Source: an uncultured Christensenella sp. (lineage in GTDB: Bacteria > Bacillota > Clostridia > Christensenellales > Pumilibacteraceae). From it: a stretch of 42,973 nucleotides of DNA. The notes beneath the pieces are model-generated. The model made no database searches, had not been told where the DNA came from, and saw only the letters and a program-made list of their open reading frames with translations. The stretch covers positions 1 through 42,973 of the forward strand of contig CAJTND010000009.1 of the NCBI GenBank assembly GCA_910577995.1. The letters run 5' to 3'. Below are positions 16,855 through 25,322 of this stretch, piece by piece (position 1 is the stretch's first letter; each line of letters opens with the position of its first letter). Both the position numbers and the translations under genes were made by a program.

Positions 16855-16883
16855 AATAAAAAAAGGACGGAAGGACCGTCCTT
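16855..16883 (-). terminator. Rho-independent terminator of ddl
   Basis: Arms AAGGACGG (16863-16870) and CCGTCCTT (16876-16883) form a perfect 8-bp stem with a 5-base loop. On the minus strand the stem is followed by a T-rich run (16864-16855), so it ends the ddl transcript. On the plus strand no T-run follows, so it works poorly for the convergent Spo0A-like gene. Confidence 0.85.
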
Positions 16884-16895
16884 AATGGCATGGAA

Positions 16896-17972
16896 TTATT
16901 TTCCTATTATCGGCGTTGTCGGTGTGTAAGCGTGTTTCAGTCTGTCGAACCGCGCTTTTCTCAGGGCGGCGGCGGCGAGCATTTTATCTATCAGCTTGGA
17001 AAACTCGGTGTCGCGGCGGAACAGCGGATTTGCGAGCGAGCCGGGTATCGTGTTTATCTCGTTGACGTAAGCCTCGCCGTCCTTGACCAAAAAATCTACG
17101 CGAGCCACGCCCTCACACCCGACTGCGTTATACGCCGTGACGGCGAGTTCCTGTATTTTCTCGTTCATTTCCGTTCCGACGTCGGCGGGTATCTTGTGCC
17201 GCGTAGCTTTTACGTCGCCCGAGTATTTATCATCGAAGCTCAAAAACTCCGTCCACCCGACGGGCTGTTCGGTATCGGACGGAAGCGCGTCGCCCTCGCC
17301 GTCGCCTATGACCGCACAGTTGACCTCTATAAAGTTTTCGAGCGCTTTCTCCGCTATAACGATATCGTCCCATTCAAACGCGACGCGCAACGAGGTATAC
17401 AGCGAGTTGACGTCCTTGGCTATCGTAATGCCTATCGAGCTGCCGAGGTTGCACGGCTTGATTATCATCGGAAAGCCGAGCTTTTCTATAAGCGGCTTAA
17501 CGGCGGCGTAAGCGTCGCTTTCGTACTCCGTCCGCGTTATGCGCGAGTACGGCAGGACGCTAAGCCCCGCGCTCTCGAATATCTTTTTGGAAAACAGCTT
17601 ATTCATGCCGACGGCGGATGCGAGCACGCCGCTGCCCGTGTACGGTATTCCGCACATCTCCAAAAGTCCCTGCATGCAACCGTCCTCGCCGAGCATGCCG
17701 TGCATACACAACAGCGCGGCGTCTATCTTATAAAGCCGCTTGTTTTTGCAATACAGATACGGTTCGCTCGGGCGCAGGTGCACGCGCTTGCCGCCGAACC
17801 GTCCTTGCTTGACTGCGTTTACGCTGTCGAACCTGTCGCCCGTCCACCAAACGCCGTCGCTGTCGATATACACGCCGACAGCCTCGCGCCTGCACGCGGA
17901 CAGCGCCTGCAAGCCCGTGATTATGCTTATGTCGTGCTCACACGACCTTCCACCGAAAAATACCGCGATCAT
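16896..17972 (-). CDS. ddl: D-alanine--D-alanine ligase
   Basis: A 358-residue ATP-grasp ligase that makes the D-Ala-D-Ala end of the peptidoglycan stem. The FGGRSCEHDIS start with the conserved Glu, HGMLGEDG, the IIKPCNLGSSIGI ATP-binding region and the C-terminal metal-binding NEINTIPGS are all present. The omega-loop region reads FLSFDDKYSG, a form common in clostridial ligases, with F where E. coli DdlB has the active-site Tyr. A D-Ser or D-Lac specificity cannot be excluded by eye, but no other van genes are present nearby. No SD precedes the ATG at 17972; a -10-like TATATA ends 7 bases before it. It lies 69 bases after uppP. Confidence 0.9.
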   Translation of the reverse strand: MIAVFFGGRSCEHDISIITGLQALSACRREAVGVYIDSDGVWWTGDRFDSVNAVKQGRFGGKRVHLRPSEPYLYCKNKRLYKIDAALLCMHGMLGEDGCMQGLLEMCGIPYTGSGVLASAVGMNKLFSKKIFESAGLSVLPYSRITRTEYESDAYAAVKPLIEKLGFPMIIKPCNLGSSIGITIAKDVNSLYTSLRVAFEWDDIVIAEKALENFIEVNCAVIGDGEGDALPSDTEQPVGWTEFLSFDDKYSGDVKATRHKIPADVGTEMNEKIQELAVTAYNAVGCEGVARVDFLVKDGEAYVNEINTIPGSLANPLFRRDTEFSKLIDKMLAAAALRKARFDRLKHAYTPTTPIIGK

Positions 17973-17979
17973 ACATTAG

Positions 17980-18009
17980 TATATATGACCGCGGCGCAGT
18001 TTTGGTTAA
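17980..18009 (-). promoter_or_regulatory. Possible ddl promoter directly at the start codon
   Basis: Minus strand: -35-like TTAACC (18009-18004), 18-base spacer, -10-like TATATA (17985-17980), then 7 bases to the ATG. If used, it would give a leaderless mRNA, consistent with the lack of an SD before ddl. Both hexamers match consensus only in part. Confidence 0.4.
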
Positions 18010-18041
18010 TATGCATTCTCCCGACGTAAGGCGGAGATCGG

Positions 18042-18845
18042 CTATCTTACTGCGGGGATAAAGTAGAACGAGAACGTAAGCACCGCTATAACGACGAGAT
18101 ACAGCGAAAACCACTTGAAGTTGGCTTTGGCTATGAGCTTGAGCATGACTCTTACCGCAAAATATCCCGACGCAAAAGCCGACGCCGCGCCGATAAACAC
18201 GCAGAACCAGTCTATGGACGCGAGCGCGCCCGACTGCGCGACGTCGATAACGCTGAGCAGCAGCGAGCCGAGTATTATCGGCATGCTCATAAGGAACGAG
18301 AACGTCGCGACCTGTCTGCTGTTTGTTCCGGCGACCGTGCCGCCGAAAATCGTCGAGCCCGAGCGCGACACGCCGGGAAAAACGCCCAAGCCCTGCATCA
18401 TGCCCATGCCGACAGCGCCGCCCCAGCCGAGCGGTTTAGGGTCTTTGTTGCGTTTTGCGAGTATCTCGCTTATCAGCATTATCAAAGCGGTGAACAGGAA
18501 GAAGAAGCAAAGATACGTCGACGTAGAGAAATATTTTTCTATAAAGTCCTTGCACGTAAAGCCGACGATGACCGCGGGTACACTCGCGACGATAAGCATG
18601 CCGAGACGCTTGAACGGCTTTCGGAACAGCGATATTACGTCCTTATACAACACTATGAGCACTGCGACAAGCGTTCCGAGGTGGACCATTATATCGAACA
18701 TAAGGTTGAACTGCGCCGCGCTCGACGAGTTCAGCCCCATCAGCTCGCGCACGAGTATCAAGTGTCCGCTCGACGAGACGGGCAAAAATTCGGTAAAACC
18801 CTGAACAAGCCCGAGTATCATGGCTTGCCACCAAACCATATTCAA
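18042..18845 (-). CDS. uppP: Undecaprenyl-diphosphate phosphatase
   Basis: A 267-residue polytopic membrane enzyme (BacA/UppP family) that removes a phosphate from undecaprenyl diphosphate so that the lipid carrier can be reused for wall synthesis. It also confers bacitracin tolerance in many species. Both active-site blocks are present: EFLPVSSSGH near the N-terminus and PGVSRSGS in the second half, with about eight hydrophobic segments. AGGAGG lies 8 bases before a TTG at 18845 and 14 bases before the ATG at 18839, so the TTG start is preferred; the difference is only two residues. Confidence 0.95.
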   Translation of the reverse strand: MNMVWWQAMILGLVQGFTEFLPVSSSGHLILVRELMGLNSSSAAQFNLMFDIMVHLGTLVAVLIVLYKDVISLFRKPFKRLGMLIVASVPAVIVGFTCKDFIEKYFSTSTYLCFFFLFTALIMLISEILAKRNKDPKPLGWGGAVGMGMMQGLGVFPGVSRSGSTIFGGTVAGTNSRQVATFSFLMSMPIILGSLLLSVIDVAQSGALASIDWFCVFIGAASAFASGYFAVRVMLKLIAKANFKWFSLYLVVIAVLTFSFYFIPAVR

Positions 18846-18886
18846 AAGCGCCGCCTCCTTTGCCGCCGTTTGCGCTACGCCGCGTT

Positions 18887-18915
18887 ATTCTATATTTAAT
18901 ACCGACCGATGCAAA
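18887..18915 (-). promoter_or_regulatory. Probable uppP promoter
   Basis: Minus strand: -35 TTTGCA (18915-18910), 17-base spacer, -10 TAGAAT (18892-18887). A small hairpin (CGAAAC/GTTTCG) lies a few bases past the stop of the upstream dehydratase gene, without a T-run, so partial read-through is also possible. Confidence 0.5.
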
Positions 18916-18951
18916 ATATTACTTTTCGGTCAAGCGAAACATCGTTTCGGC

Positions 18952-21054
18952 TTATTGAGCTACACGGTCTGCGTCAAGCCCGTTTCGGATGTGGGACGAA
19001 TTTTTTCGCCCCGTAACCGACTTTTCGGCTTGTTGCTTGGCTTTTTCTTCTTCCAGCATTTTCGCCTCCGCTTCCGCCGATCTCAGGCTCGCCTCGCGCT
19101 CGCGGAGCGCTTGTTCGCGCGCTTCCGACGGCACGATGCGGAATACCTTCTTCTCCACGCCGTCCTCGTCCTCGGCGTATGCGAGCGCGCCGAGCTCGGC
19201 GAGAGCTTTATCGAATTTTTTACGGTCTATATTCTCGAGCTTGGTAACGAATATGCCCTCGTGCAAAGTCGAGTCGACGCCTTCTTTGTCATAGCGCAAC
19301 TCCTCGAAAAGCTTTTCGCCCGGACGCAAGCCCGATATGACTATCTGTATATCTTTGTTGGGCACGTAGCCGTTGAGCCGTATAAGGTTGCACGCGAGGT
19401 CGTATATATACACAGGTTCGCCCATATCGAGGACAAAAACCTCGCCGCTCGACGCGAGCGCGCCCGTTTGCAGTACGAGCCGCACAGCCTCGGGTATTGT
19501 CATGAAGTAACGTTTGATATTGCGGTCGGTGACCGTAACGGGGCCGCCGTCGTGAATTTGTTTCAGGAACGTCGGTATGACCGAGCCCGACGAGCCGAGA
19601 ACGTTGCCGAACCGCACTGCCGCCATCTGCATGCCGCCGTCCGATGCGCGCGTCTGTACAAGCATTTCCGCGAGCCGCTTGCTCGCGCCCATGACGTTTG
19701 CGGGGTTTACCGCCTTGTCAGTCGAAATCAGCACGAAACGCTTGACGCCGTATTTTTGGCACTGCTCGATTAGGTTTTTCGTGCCGAAGACATTGTTTTT
19801 GACTGCCTCGGTCGGGGATATCTCCATCATCGGCACGTGCTTATACGCCGCCGCGTGGAAAACCGTTTCGGGTTTATATTTATCGAGAACGTAGGACAGC
19901 TTGTCCGTTTCGCGCACCGTACCCATTACAAGCGTATAGCGCGACTTGTCGTACTTTTTGACGAACTCCTGATCGATGTTGAACATTCCGTTCTCGTGCT
20001 GATCGAATATAATAAGATGTTTACATCCGAACGACAGCGACTGACGGCAAAGCTCCGAGCCTATCGAGCCCGCGCCGCCCGTGACCATGACGACCTTATC
20101 TTTTACGCAAGTATCTACAAGCTCCCTGCGCATTTTGAATTCGTCTCTGCCGAGCAACGATTCTATCTTGATATCGCTCAGCTCGAGCGACGAGCTCGTC
20201 ACAGCCTGCGCGTCGCTTATACGCGGCAGCATCTTGATCGGCATATTGAACCGCGGGAGCCGCTCGTAAATGCCTTTCAGCTGCGATTTGGTAAGATCGG
20301 TTATCGCTATGACGAATATCTCGGGCTTGTACTGCTCGACTATCGAATCGATCTGATTGAGCCCGCCGGCGACGAGCACGCCCGCTATGGTGTGTCCGTG
20401 CTTGTCCGGATCGTCGTCGACGAGCGCGACGGGCAGATACCCTTCCTGCACGTTGCCGAGGAACCTGCCGAGCAATGCCGAGCCGACGTTGCCCGCGCCG
20501 ATAATTATCGTGCGCAGGAGCTTCGGTCCGTCGCCCTGGTTGTTGCCTTTGCGCAGATATTTGATATAGCGCGCGATAAGATTGAAGAACCGCAAGCCGC
20601 CCGTCGTGAACATGGCGAACAGCAGGAAAAGCAATATTTGAGTAGTCCAAAGCTCCACGTTGAACGCGGCTTGGATTATGGCTTTTATTATCAGCAGTAT
20701 CAGGAACGACGCGATATACGAAATAAGGAACTTGATGAACTCGACGCGCCCCGCATATTTCCATACGACGTTATAGCAATCGAACAGTGCGAGCATGCTT
20801 ATAGGCACTGCGACCATGACGAGCATTATCGGGATCTCGAAATTGGTATAGTTGACGGGCATATCGGTATCTATCTTGTAGAACATAGCGAACCGAGCCA
20901 ACCAAAACATGCCTACGACAAAGCAGATATCGAGAAAAAACGTCAGTACGACGCGTCTGTATCTCGGCTGAAAAAACGACGGAAGCTCGTATCTGCCCTT
21001 TCTTCCGTTGGTTTTCCCTGCTTTTTTGTCCTTATGATCGTTTTTCTTAGCCAT
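18952..21054 (-). CDS. Membrane-bound nucleotide-sugar 4,6-dehydratase (CapD/WbpM/PglF type)
   Basis: A 700-residue polysaccharide biosynthesis enzyme. Four N-terminal membrane helices (about 30-150) are followed by a CoA-binding-like Rossmann domain (IIIGAGNVGS) and a C-terminal extended SDR domain with TGGAGSIGSE. The SDR catalytic block reads STDKAVNPANVMGASK: the usual YxxxK Tyr is Met, as is normal in the long WbpM/PglF-type dehydratases. The likely substrate is UDP-GlcNAc, whose precursor GlmM is encoded next door. The last 60 or so residues are a charged helical tail (Glu/Ala/Arg/Lys). The ATG at 21054 is chosen because the promoter at 21073-21102 would start transcription downstream of the earlier candidate at 21102. 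Confidence 0.88.
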   Translation of the reverse strand: MAKKNDHKDKKAGKTNGRKGRYELPSFFQPRYRRVVLTFFLDICFVVGMFWLARFAMFYKIDTDMPVNYTNFEIPIMLVMVAVPISMLALFDCYNVVWKYAGRVEFIKFLISYIASFLILLIIKAIIQAAFNVELWTTQILLFLLFAMFTTGGLRFFNLIARYIKYLRKGNNQGDGPKLLRTIIIGAGNVGSALLGRFLGNVQEGYLPVALVDDDPDKHGHTIAGVLVAGGLNQIDSIVEQYKPEIFVIAITDLTKSQLKGIYERLPRFNMPIKMLPRISDAQAVTSSSLELSDIKIESLLGRDEFKMRRELVDTCVKDKVVMVTGGAGSIGSELCRQSLSFGCKHLIIFDQHENGMFNIDQEFVKKYDKSRYTLVMGTVRETDKLSYVLDKYKPETVFHAAAYKHVPMMEISPTEAVKNNVFGTKNLIEQCQKYGVKRFVLISTDKAVNPANVMGASKRLAEMLVQTRASDGGMQMAAVRFGNVLGSSGSVIPTFLKQIHDGGPVTVTDRNIKRYFMTIPEAVRLVLQTGALASSGEVFVLDMGEPVYIYDLACNLIRLNGYVPNKDIQIVISGLRPGEKLFEELRYDKEGVDSTLHEGIFVTKLENIDRKKFDKALAELGALAYAEDEDGVEKKVFRIVPSEAREQALREREASLRSAEAEAKMLEEEKAKQQAEKSVTGRKNSSHIRNGLDADRVAQ

Positions 21055-21072
21055 TCTTCCTCGCTGTACATA

Positions 21073-21102
21073 ATGATAACATACCGCGCGCGGGTTTGTC
21101 AA
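21073..21102 (-). promoter_or_regulatory. Sigma-A promoter of the nucleotide-sugar dehydratase gene
   Basis: Minus strand: -35 TTGACA (21102-21097), 18-base spacer, -10 TATCAT (21078-21073). The expected start is near 21066, leaving a leader of about 12 bases that holds GAGGAAGA before the ATG. A sequence matching a Spo0A box (TGTCGAA, 21128-21134) lies 25 bases upstream of the -35. Confidence 0.75.
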
Positions 21103-21174
21103 TACATTCCCGTTATTTTTAATATTTTGTCGAAACGCACCGCGTTTTATTCCGCGGGGGCTAACGGGCTTGTT

Positions 21175-22461
21175 TCAGCCCGACCGTCTGTTATTTATAT
21201 ATTTTTTGAAGACGGCGAGAGTTTCGTCTATCTTGCGGGAGTCCTCGCATTCGCACATTACGCGTATCTTCGGTTCTGTTCCCGACATGCGCACGATGAG
21301 CCTGCCTATGCCGGCGAGCCGCGCCGTATAGTCCTCGATAAGCGCGACCATTTCTTTGTCGTACATTATCGACTGATCGGCAAATTCCGCTATCGCCTTT
21401 TGCGGGAAAAGATTGAGCTCGATAAACTCGCCGAGCTTGCCGTTTTTGTAAAGCGTTTTGGTGATGATCATGCTCGACATTATGCCGTCGCCCGTCGTCG
21501 CCTGCGGATACACTATATAATGCCCGCTCTGCTCGCCGCCGAGGTTATAGCCTTTCTTGAACATGAGGTCGCAGATGTATTTATCGCCGACGGGCGTTCT
21601 GACGAGCCGACGACCGTCCTTTTCGAGCCGACGCTCGAGCGCGGTGTTGGTAAGCACCGTGCCGACCACGACGTCGTCCTTGAGCGTGAGCTCGCGCCCG
21701 AGGTTGTACAGCACCGAGTCGCCGTCCATGACGCGACCGTCGAATACGAACGACAGCCTGTCGGCGTCGCCGTCGTAGGAAAAGCCGAGTTTGTAGTCCG
21801 TTCCGACCATCGAATGCAGAACGTAATCCGGGTGGAGCGCGCCGCAGCCGCAGTTTATCTTTTCGCCTCGGAGCTTGCAGTTCTCTATTTCCACCGTCGC
21901 GCCGAGCCGCTCGAACGCCTGCTTCGCAACGGTCGCCGCCGCGCCGTAACCGCAGTCGAGCCAGACCTTTGCGCCCGTCATGTCGTAATCGACGGTTTCG
22001 ACCAAATAATCTATATACTGCTGTCTTGCGTCGGCTATCTCGTACACAGAGCCGACCGCACGAAGCTCGGACGGGTTGTCGATATAGTACTCGATACTGC
22101 CCTCCTGCTCCTCGCTGAGTTTGACGCCGTTGCCGTCGAATATCTTGATGCCGTTATATTCGGGCGGATTGTGCGACGCCGATATGACTATACCGCAAAG
22201 CGCCTTGTACTTGATAGCCATGCGCGCGATCGCCGGCGTCGGGAGTATTCCGACTTGCAGGACTTCCGCGCCGCCGCGCTTCAATCCCTCGATGAGCGAC
22301 GCTTCTATCTCCGGACCGGATACGCGCGTATCGCGCCCGATGACTACTCCGCCCTTGCCGAAATATGCGACAATAGCAAGCCCCACCTTGTACGCGAGAG
22401 CGCTGTCGAGGTTGTCGCCGTACTTGCCCCTTATGCCGTCGGTTCCGAAATATTTGCTCAT
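21175..22461 (-). CDS. glmM: Phosphoglucosamine mutase
   Basis: A 428-residue phosphohexomutase that converts glucosamine-6-phosphate to glucosamine-1-phosphate for UDP-GlcNAc. The diagnostic FGTDGIRG (5-12) is followed by the phosphoserine loop SASHNP (S96), the metal-binding DGDADR and the C-terminal RMSGTEPKIR. The ATG at 22461 follows AAGGAG by 6 bases; the frame runs 18 codons further upstream without family resemblance. It is divergent from the exporter-glmS unit, so both amino-sugar genes for the same pathway radiate from one 194-base intergenic region. Confidence 0.95.
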   Translation of the reverse strand: MSKYFGTDGIRGKYGDNLDSALAYKVGLAIVAYFGKGGVVIGRDTRVSGPEIEASLIEGLKRGGAEVLQVGILPTPAIARMAIKYKALCGIVISASHNPPEYNGIKIFDGNGVKLSEEQEGSIEYYIDNPSELRAVGSVYEIADARQQYIDYLVETVDYDMTGAKVWLDCGYGAAATVAKQAFERLGATVEIENCKLRGEKINCGCGALHPDYVLHSMVGTDYKLGFSYDGDADRLSFVFDGRVMDGDSVLYNLGRELTLKDDVVVGTVLTNTALERRLEKDGRRLVRTPVGDKYICDLMFKKGYNLGGEQSGHYIVYPQATTGDGIMSSMIITKTLYKNGKLGEFIELNLFPQKAIAEFADQSIMYDKEMVALIEDYTARLAGIGRLIVRMSGTEPKIRVMCECEDSRKIDETLAVFKKYINNRRSG

Positions 22462-22559
22462 TCCAACTCCTTGAATTTTTGCGCGCCGCCGCTGTTTAAC
22501 GCGTCCGCAACACATTGCGACGCATAATGACCGCCGCCGTTCATATTATCAACGAAAGC

Positions 22560-22588
22560 AGTATAATATATTTATATGAGTTTGTCAA
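22560..22588 (-). promoter_or_regulatory. Sigma-A promoter of glmM
   Basis: Minus strand: -35 TTGACA (22588-22583), 17-base spacer, -10 TATACT (22565-22560). It leaves a leader of about 90 bases before the glmM ATG at 22461. It stands back to back with the promoter of the divergent exporter gene, the two -35 boxes being 29 bases apart. Confidence 0.8.
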
Positions 22589-22617
22589 ACATTATCTTCA
22601 CAAATCGGCTTTTTCGA

Positions 22618-22647
22618 TTGACATACCGCGCCGCTACGGGTTATAAT
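22618..22647 (+). promoter_or_regulatory. Consensus promoter of the exporter-glmS unit, predicted leaderless
   Basis: Plus strand: -35 TTGACA (22618-22623), 18-base spacer, -10 TATAAT (22642-22647). Both boxes are perfect. Only 8 bases separate the -10 from the ATG at 22656, so transcription should begin within a base or two of the start codon. No SD is present. Confidence 0.8.
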
Positions 22648-22655
22648 ACGATAGC

Positions 22656-23408
22656 ATGAACGAATTCGTACAAAGCATCGCAGACGCGATGAGCTCGTCG
22701 CTCGGCGCGCCGCTCGCGGTATTTCTGTTATCGATGATACCCATCGCCGAAGCACGGTTCGCCATACCTTTCGGGATAAGCATGGGATTAAAACCGTTCG
22801 AAGCGTTCGGATGGGCATTTTTGGGCACGTCTCTCATCACGCCCATACTGCTGTTGATACTTATCCCGATCATCAACGCGCTGTCGCGGACAAAGCTTTT
22901 TTCCAAGCTCGGAAAGTTCCTTTTCGACAAGTTCAGCAAAAAATCCAAAAAGCTCGCGGACGATGACGCGCAAACGGACGAAAAGCCGCGGTTTTTCAAC
23001 AAGCGCGACTTCAAGCGCATGGGCGGCACGGCGCTTTTCGTAGCCGTTCCCCTGCCGCTCACGGGCGTATGGACGGGCAGCGCCGTCGCGTCGATAATCA
23101 AGCTCGGCTTCGTCAAAGGTCTTATAGGCGTCGTCGCGGGCAACGCGGTCGCTTGCGCGATACTGACTCTCATAGGATTTTTGTTCGCAGACTACGTAAA
23201 CTATATCACGCTCGCGTTTTTCATTATCGCGGTGATAGTCGTTTTGATACTGATAGTCAAACTCATCATATACAAACCCGACAAGACGGCAGCCGAAGGC
23301 GGCGCTATCTCTGCCGACACGGACGCCGCGGAAACCGTCACACCTAACGACTCTGAAAATCATATAAGGAATAACAGCGGCTCTGCCGCAAACGACAAAA
23401 AGGAGTGA
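22656..23408 (+). CDS. Small multidrug export family membrane protein (COG2426 type)
   Basis: A 250-residue membrane protein of the putative small multi-drug export family, named by homology with little experimental support. It shows a hydrophobic N-terminal half with the family-like IPIAEARFAIPFGI block, a charged loop (about 88-120), the second conserved block VPLPLTGVWTGS and two further membrane helices. The C-terminal 45 residues are hydrophilic and low in complexity. It is longer than usual for the family because of the loop and the tail. There is no SD; the gene seems to be read from a leaderless transcript. Its stop overlaps the SD region of glmS, so the two are coupled. Confidence 0.75.
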   Translation: MNEFVQSIADAMSSSLGAPLAVFLLSMIPIAEARFAIPFGISMGLKPFEAFGWAFLGTSLITPILLLILIPIINALSRTKLFSKLGKFLFDKFSKKSKKLADDDAQTDEKPRFFNKRDFKRMGGTALFVAVPLPLTGVWTGSAVASIIKLGFVKGLIGVVAGNAVACAILTLIGFLFADYVNYITLAFFIIAVIVVLILIVKLIIYKPDKTAAEGGAISADTDAAETVTPNDSENHIRNNSGSAANDKKE

Positions 23409-23418
23409 ACTCTATTTC

Positions 23419-25251
23419 ATGTGCGGAATAATCGGTTACGTCGGAAAAAGACAAGCCGCGCCCATACTTATCGACGGGCTTAAAAGGCTCGAGTACAGGG
23501 GCTATGATTCGAGCGGTATCGCCGTCGTCGAAAACGCGAAGATAAAGCTCATCAAGAGCGAGGGCAAGATAGCCGAGCTCGAAAAGAGATCGAGCGGCGG
23601 AAAAAAACTCAACGGCACTTTCGGCATAGGTCACACGCGCTGGGCGACGCACGGCGAACCCAACACGACCAACGCGCATCCGCACGTATCGAACGACGGG
23701 CGTTTCGCGGTCGTGCACAACGGCATAATCGAGAACTTCGCCGAGCTCAAGAGCGAACTCATCGCCGACGGCTGCAAGTTCGCGAGCGAAACGGACAGCG
23801 AAGTAATACCTCAGCTTTTACAGCGCATCTACGACGGCGATATGCTCGCCGCGCTCCGCACGCTCGAAAGCAGACTCAAAGGCTCTTATGCTGTCGGCAT
23901 CGTCTGCGCCGACGAGCCCGACAGACTTTACGCCGTGCGCAAAGACAACCCGCTTATAATAGGGCTCGGCGACGGCGAGAACTTCATAGTTTCCGATATT
24001 TCCGCCGCGCTCAGATATACCCGCAAGTTCGTTTTGCTCGACAACAGCGAAACAGCCGTCGTCACACCCGACGGCATAAAATGCTATGATGCAAGCGGCG
24101 CGCCGATAGAAAAAGAACCGTATACCGTCGATTGGGACGTCGACCGCGCGGAAAAAGGCGGATATCCGCACTTTATGATCAAAGAGATCCACGAGCAGCC
24201 GCGCGCGCTTACCGACACTCTCCGCCCCCGCATATCGGACGGCGACATCGACCTCGACGGTATAAACTTTGACAAAAGCTACGTCGACGGGCTGACGGGC
24301 ATCGACATCGTCGGCTGCGGCTCGGCGTACCACGCAGGCATAGTCGGCAAATATTTTATAGAAAAGCACTGCCGTATACCCGTCGTGAATATACTCGCGA
24401 GCGAATACATCTATTCCGACCCGATAACAGACGGCAAGCGCTTGACCGTTATTATCAGTCAGAGCGGCGAAACAGCCGATACGCTCGCCGCGCTCAGGCT
24501 GGCGAAAAAGCTCGGCTCTAAGACGCTCGCCATTGTCAACGTCGTACACAGCGCGATAGCGCGCGATGCGGACAGCGTGCTGTATACGCACGCAGGTCCC
24601 GAGATAGCCGTAGCGACGACCAAAGGCTACACGACGCAGGTCGCGGCGCTGTATCTGCTCGGACTCAAGCTCGCGGCGATAAAAGGCACGATAACGCAAA
24701 AACGCTTTACCGACCTGGTCGAAAAGCTCGAAGCGCTGCCGAACAACGTCACCGAACAGCTCGCAGAGCCGGAGGTCGAAAAGGTCAAAACTCTCGCCGC
24801 GAGATACGCGGATCATCATTGCGTATTCTTCATCGGGCGCGGCACGGATTACGCCGCATCGCTCGAGGGCGCGCTCAAACTGAAAGAAATTTCGTATATA
24901 CATGCCGAGGCTTACGCCGCGGGCGAGCTCAAGCACGGCACCATATCGCTCATAGAACAGGGCACGCTCACTCTCGCGCTGACGACGCAGACCGCGCTCT
25001 ATCACAAAATGGAATCCAATATCAAATCCGTGGAATCGCGCGGCGGCACGGTGCTCGCCATCGCCTCGCCCGCCAACTCGCACATCGGCGAGTGCTGCAA
25101 CGATATGCTGACCATTCCCGAATGCGACGACGACCTCTCGCCCGTGCTTACGGCGGTCGTGCTCCAACTCTTTGCTTACTACGTCGCGCTCGATCGCAAG
25201 TGCGATATCGATAAGCCGAGAAACCTCGCCAAATCCGTGACAGTCGAATAA
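23419..25251 (+). CDS. glmS: Glutamine--fructose-6-phosphate aminotransferase
   Basis: A 610-residue enzyme making glucosamine-6-phosphate, the first step to UDP-GlcNAc. The N-terminal glutaminase domain has the nucleophile C2 in MCGIIGY, plus the LEYRGYDSSG, HTRWATHG and HNGIIEN blocks. Two SIS domains follow, with GCGSAYHAG and SQSGETADT in the first, and the chain ends in the expected LAKSVTVE. The length matches E. coli GlmS (609). The gene starts 11 bases after the exporter stop; AGGAG lies about 13 bases before the ATG. The glmS ribozyme that controls this gene in many Bacillota is absent, since there is no leader to hold it. Confidence 0.97.
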   Translation: MCGIIGYVGKRQAAPILIDGLKRLEYRGYDSSGIAVVENAKIKLIKSEGKIAELEKRSSGGKKLNGTFGIGHTRWATHGEPNTTNAHPHVSNDGRFAVVHNGIIENFAELKSELIADGCKFASETDSEVIPQLLQRIYDGDMLAALRTLESRLKGSYAVGIVCADEPDRLYAVRKDNPLIIGLGDGENFIVSDISAALRYTRKFVLLDNSETAVVTPDGIKCYDASGAPIEKEPYTVDWDVDRAEKGGYPHFMIKEIHEQPRALTDTLRPRISDGDIDLDGINFDKSYVDGLTGIDIVGCGSAYHAGIVGKYFIEKHCRIPVVNILASEYIYSDPITDGKRLTVIISQSGETADTLAALRLAKKLGSKTLAIVNVVHSAIARDADSVLYTHAGPEIAVATTKGYTTQVAALYLLGLKLAAIKGTITQKRFTDLVEKLEALPNNVTEQLAEPEVEKVKTLAARYADHHCVFFIGRGTDYAASLEGALKLKEISYIHAEAYAAGELKHGTISLIEQGTLTLALTTQTALYHKMESNIKSVESRGGTVLAIASPANSHIGECCNDMLTIPECDDDLSPVLTAVVLQLFAYYVALDRKCDIDKPRNLAKSVTVE

Positions 25252-25268
25252 GTCTAACGACACGCAAT

Positions 25269-25312
25269 AAAAAACACCCGCTCCGTTTTTTATACGAAGC
25301 GGGCGTTTTTTT
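25269..25312. terminator. Bidirectional terminator between glmS and murI
   Basis: Arms 25275-25285 and 25295-25305 form an 11-position stem around a 9-base loop, with T-runs on both sides. In minus-strand RNA the two non-Watson-Crick positions are G-U pairs, so the stem is unbroken. In plus-strand RNA they are A-C mismatches. It should therefore end the murI transcript more efficiently than the glmS transcript. Confidence 0.85.
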
Positions 25313-25322
25313 ACCGGCTTAT

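Noticed and set aside
19837..22527. Open frame of 896 codons on the plus strand across the dehydratase and glmM genes
   Set aside because: It lies antisense to two well-recognised genes, is Arg/Tyr/Leu-rich with no domain, and has no SD. GC-rich codon usage in the sense strand keeps the antisense frame free of stops.
23409..23418. glmS ribozyme
   Set aside because: Expected in the 5' leader of glmS in many Bacillota, but only 10 bases separate glmS from the upstream gene and no ribozyme core was seen.
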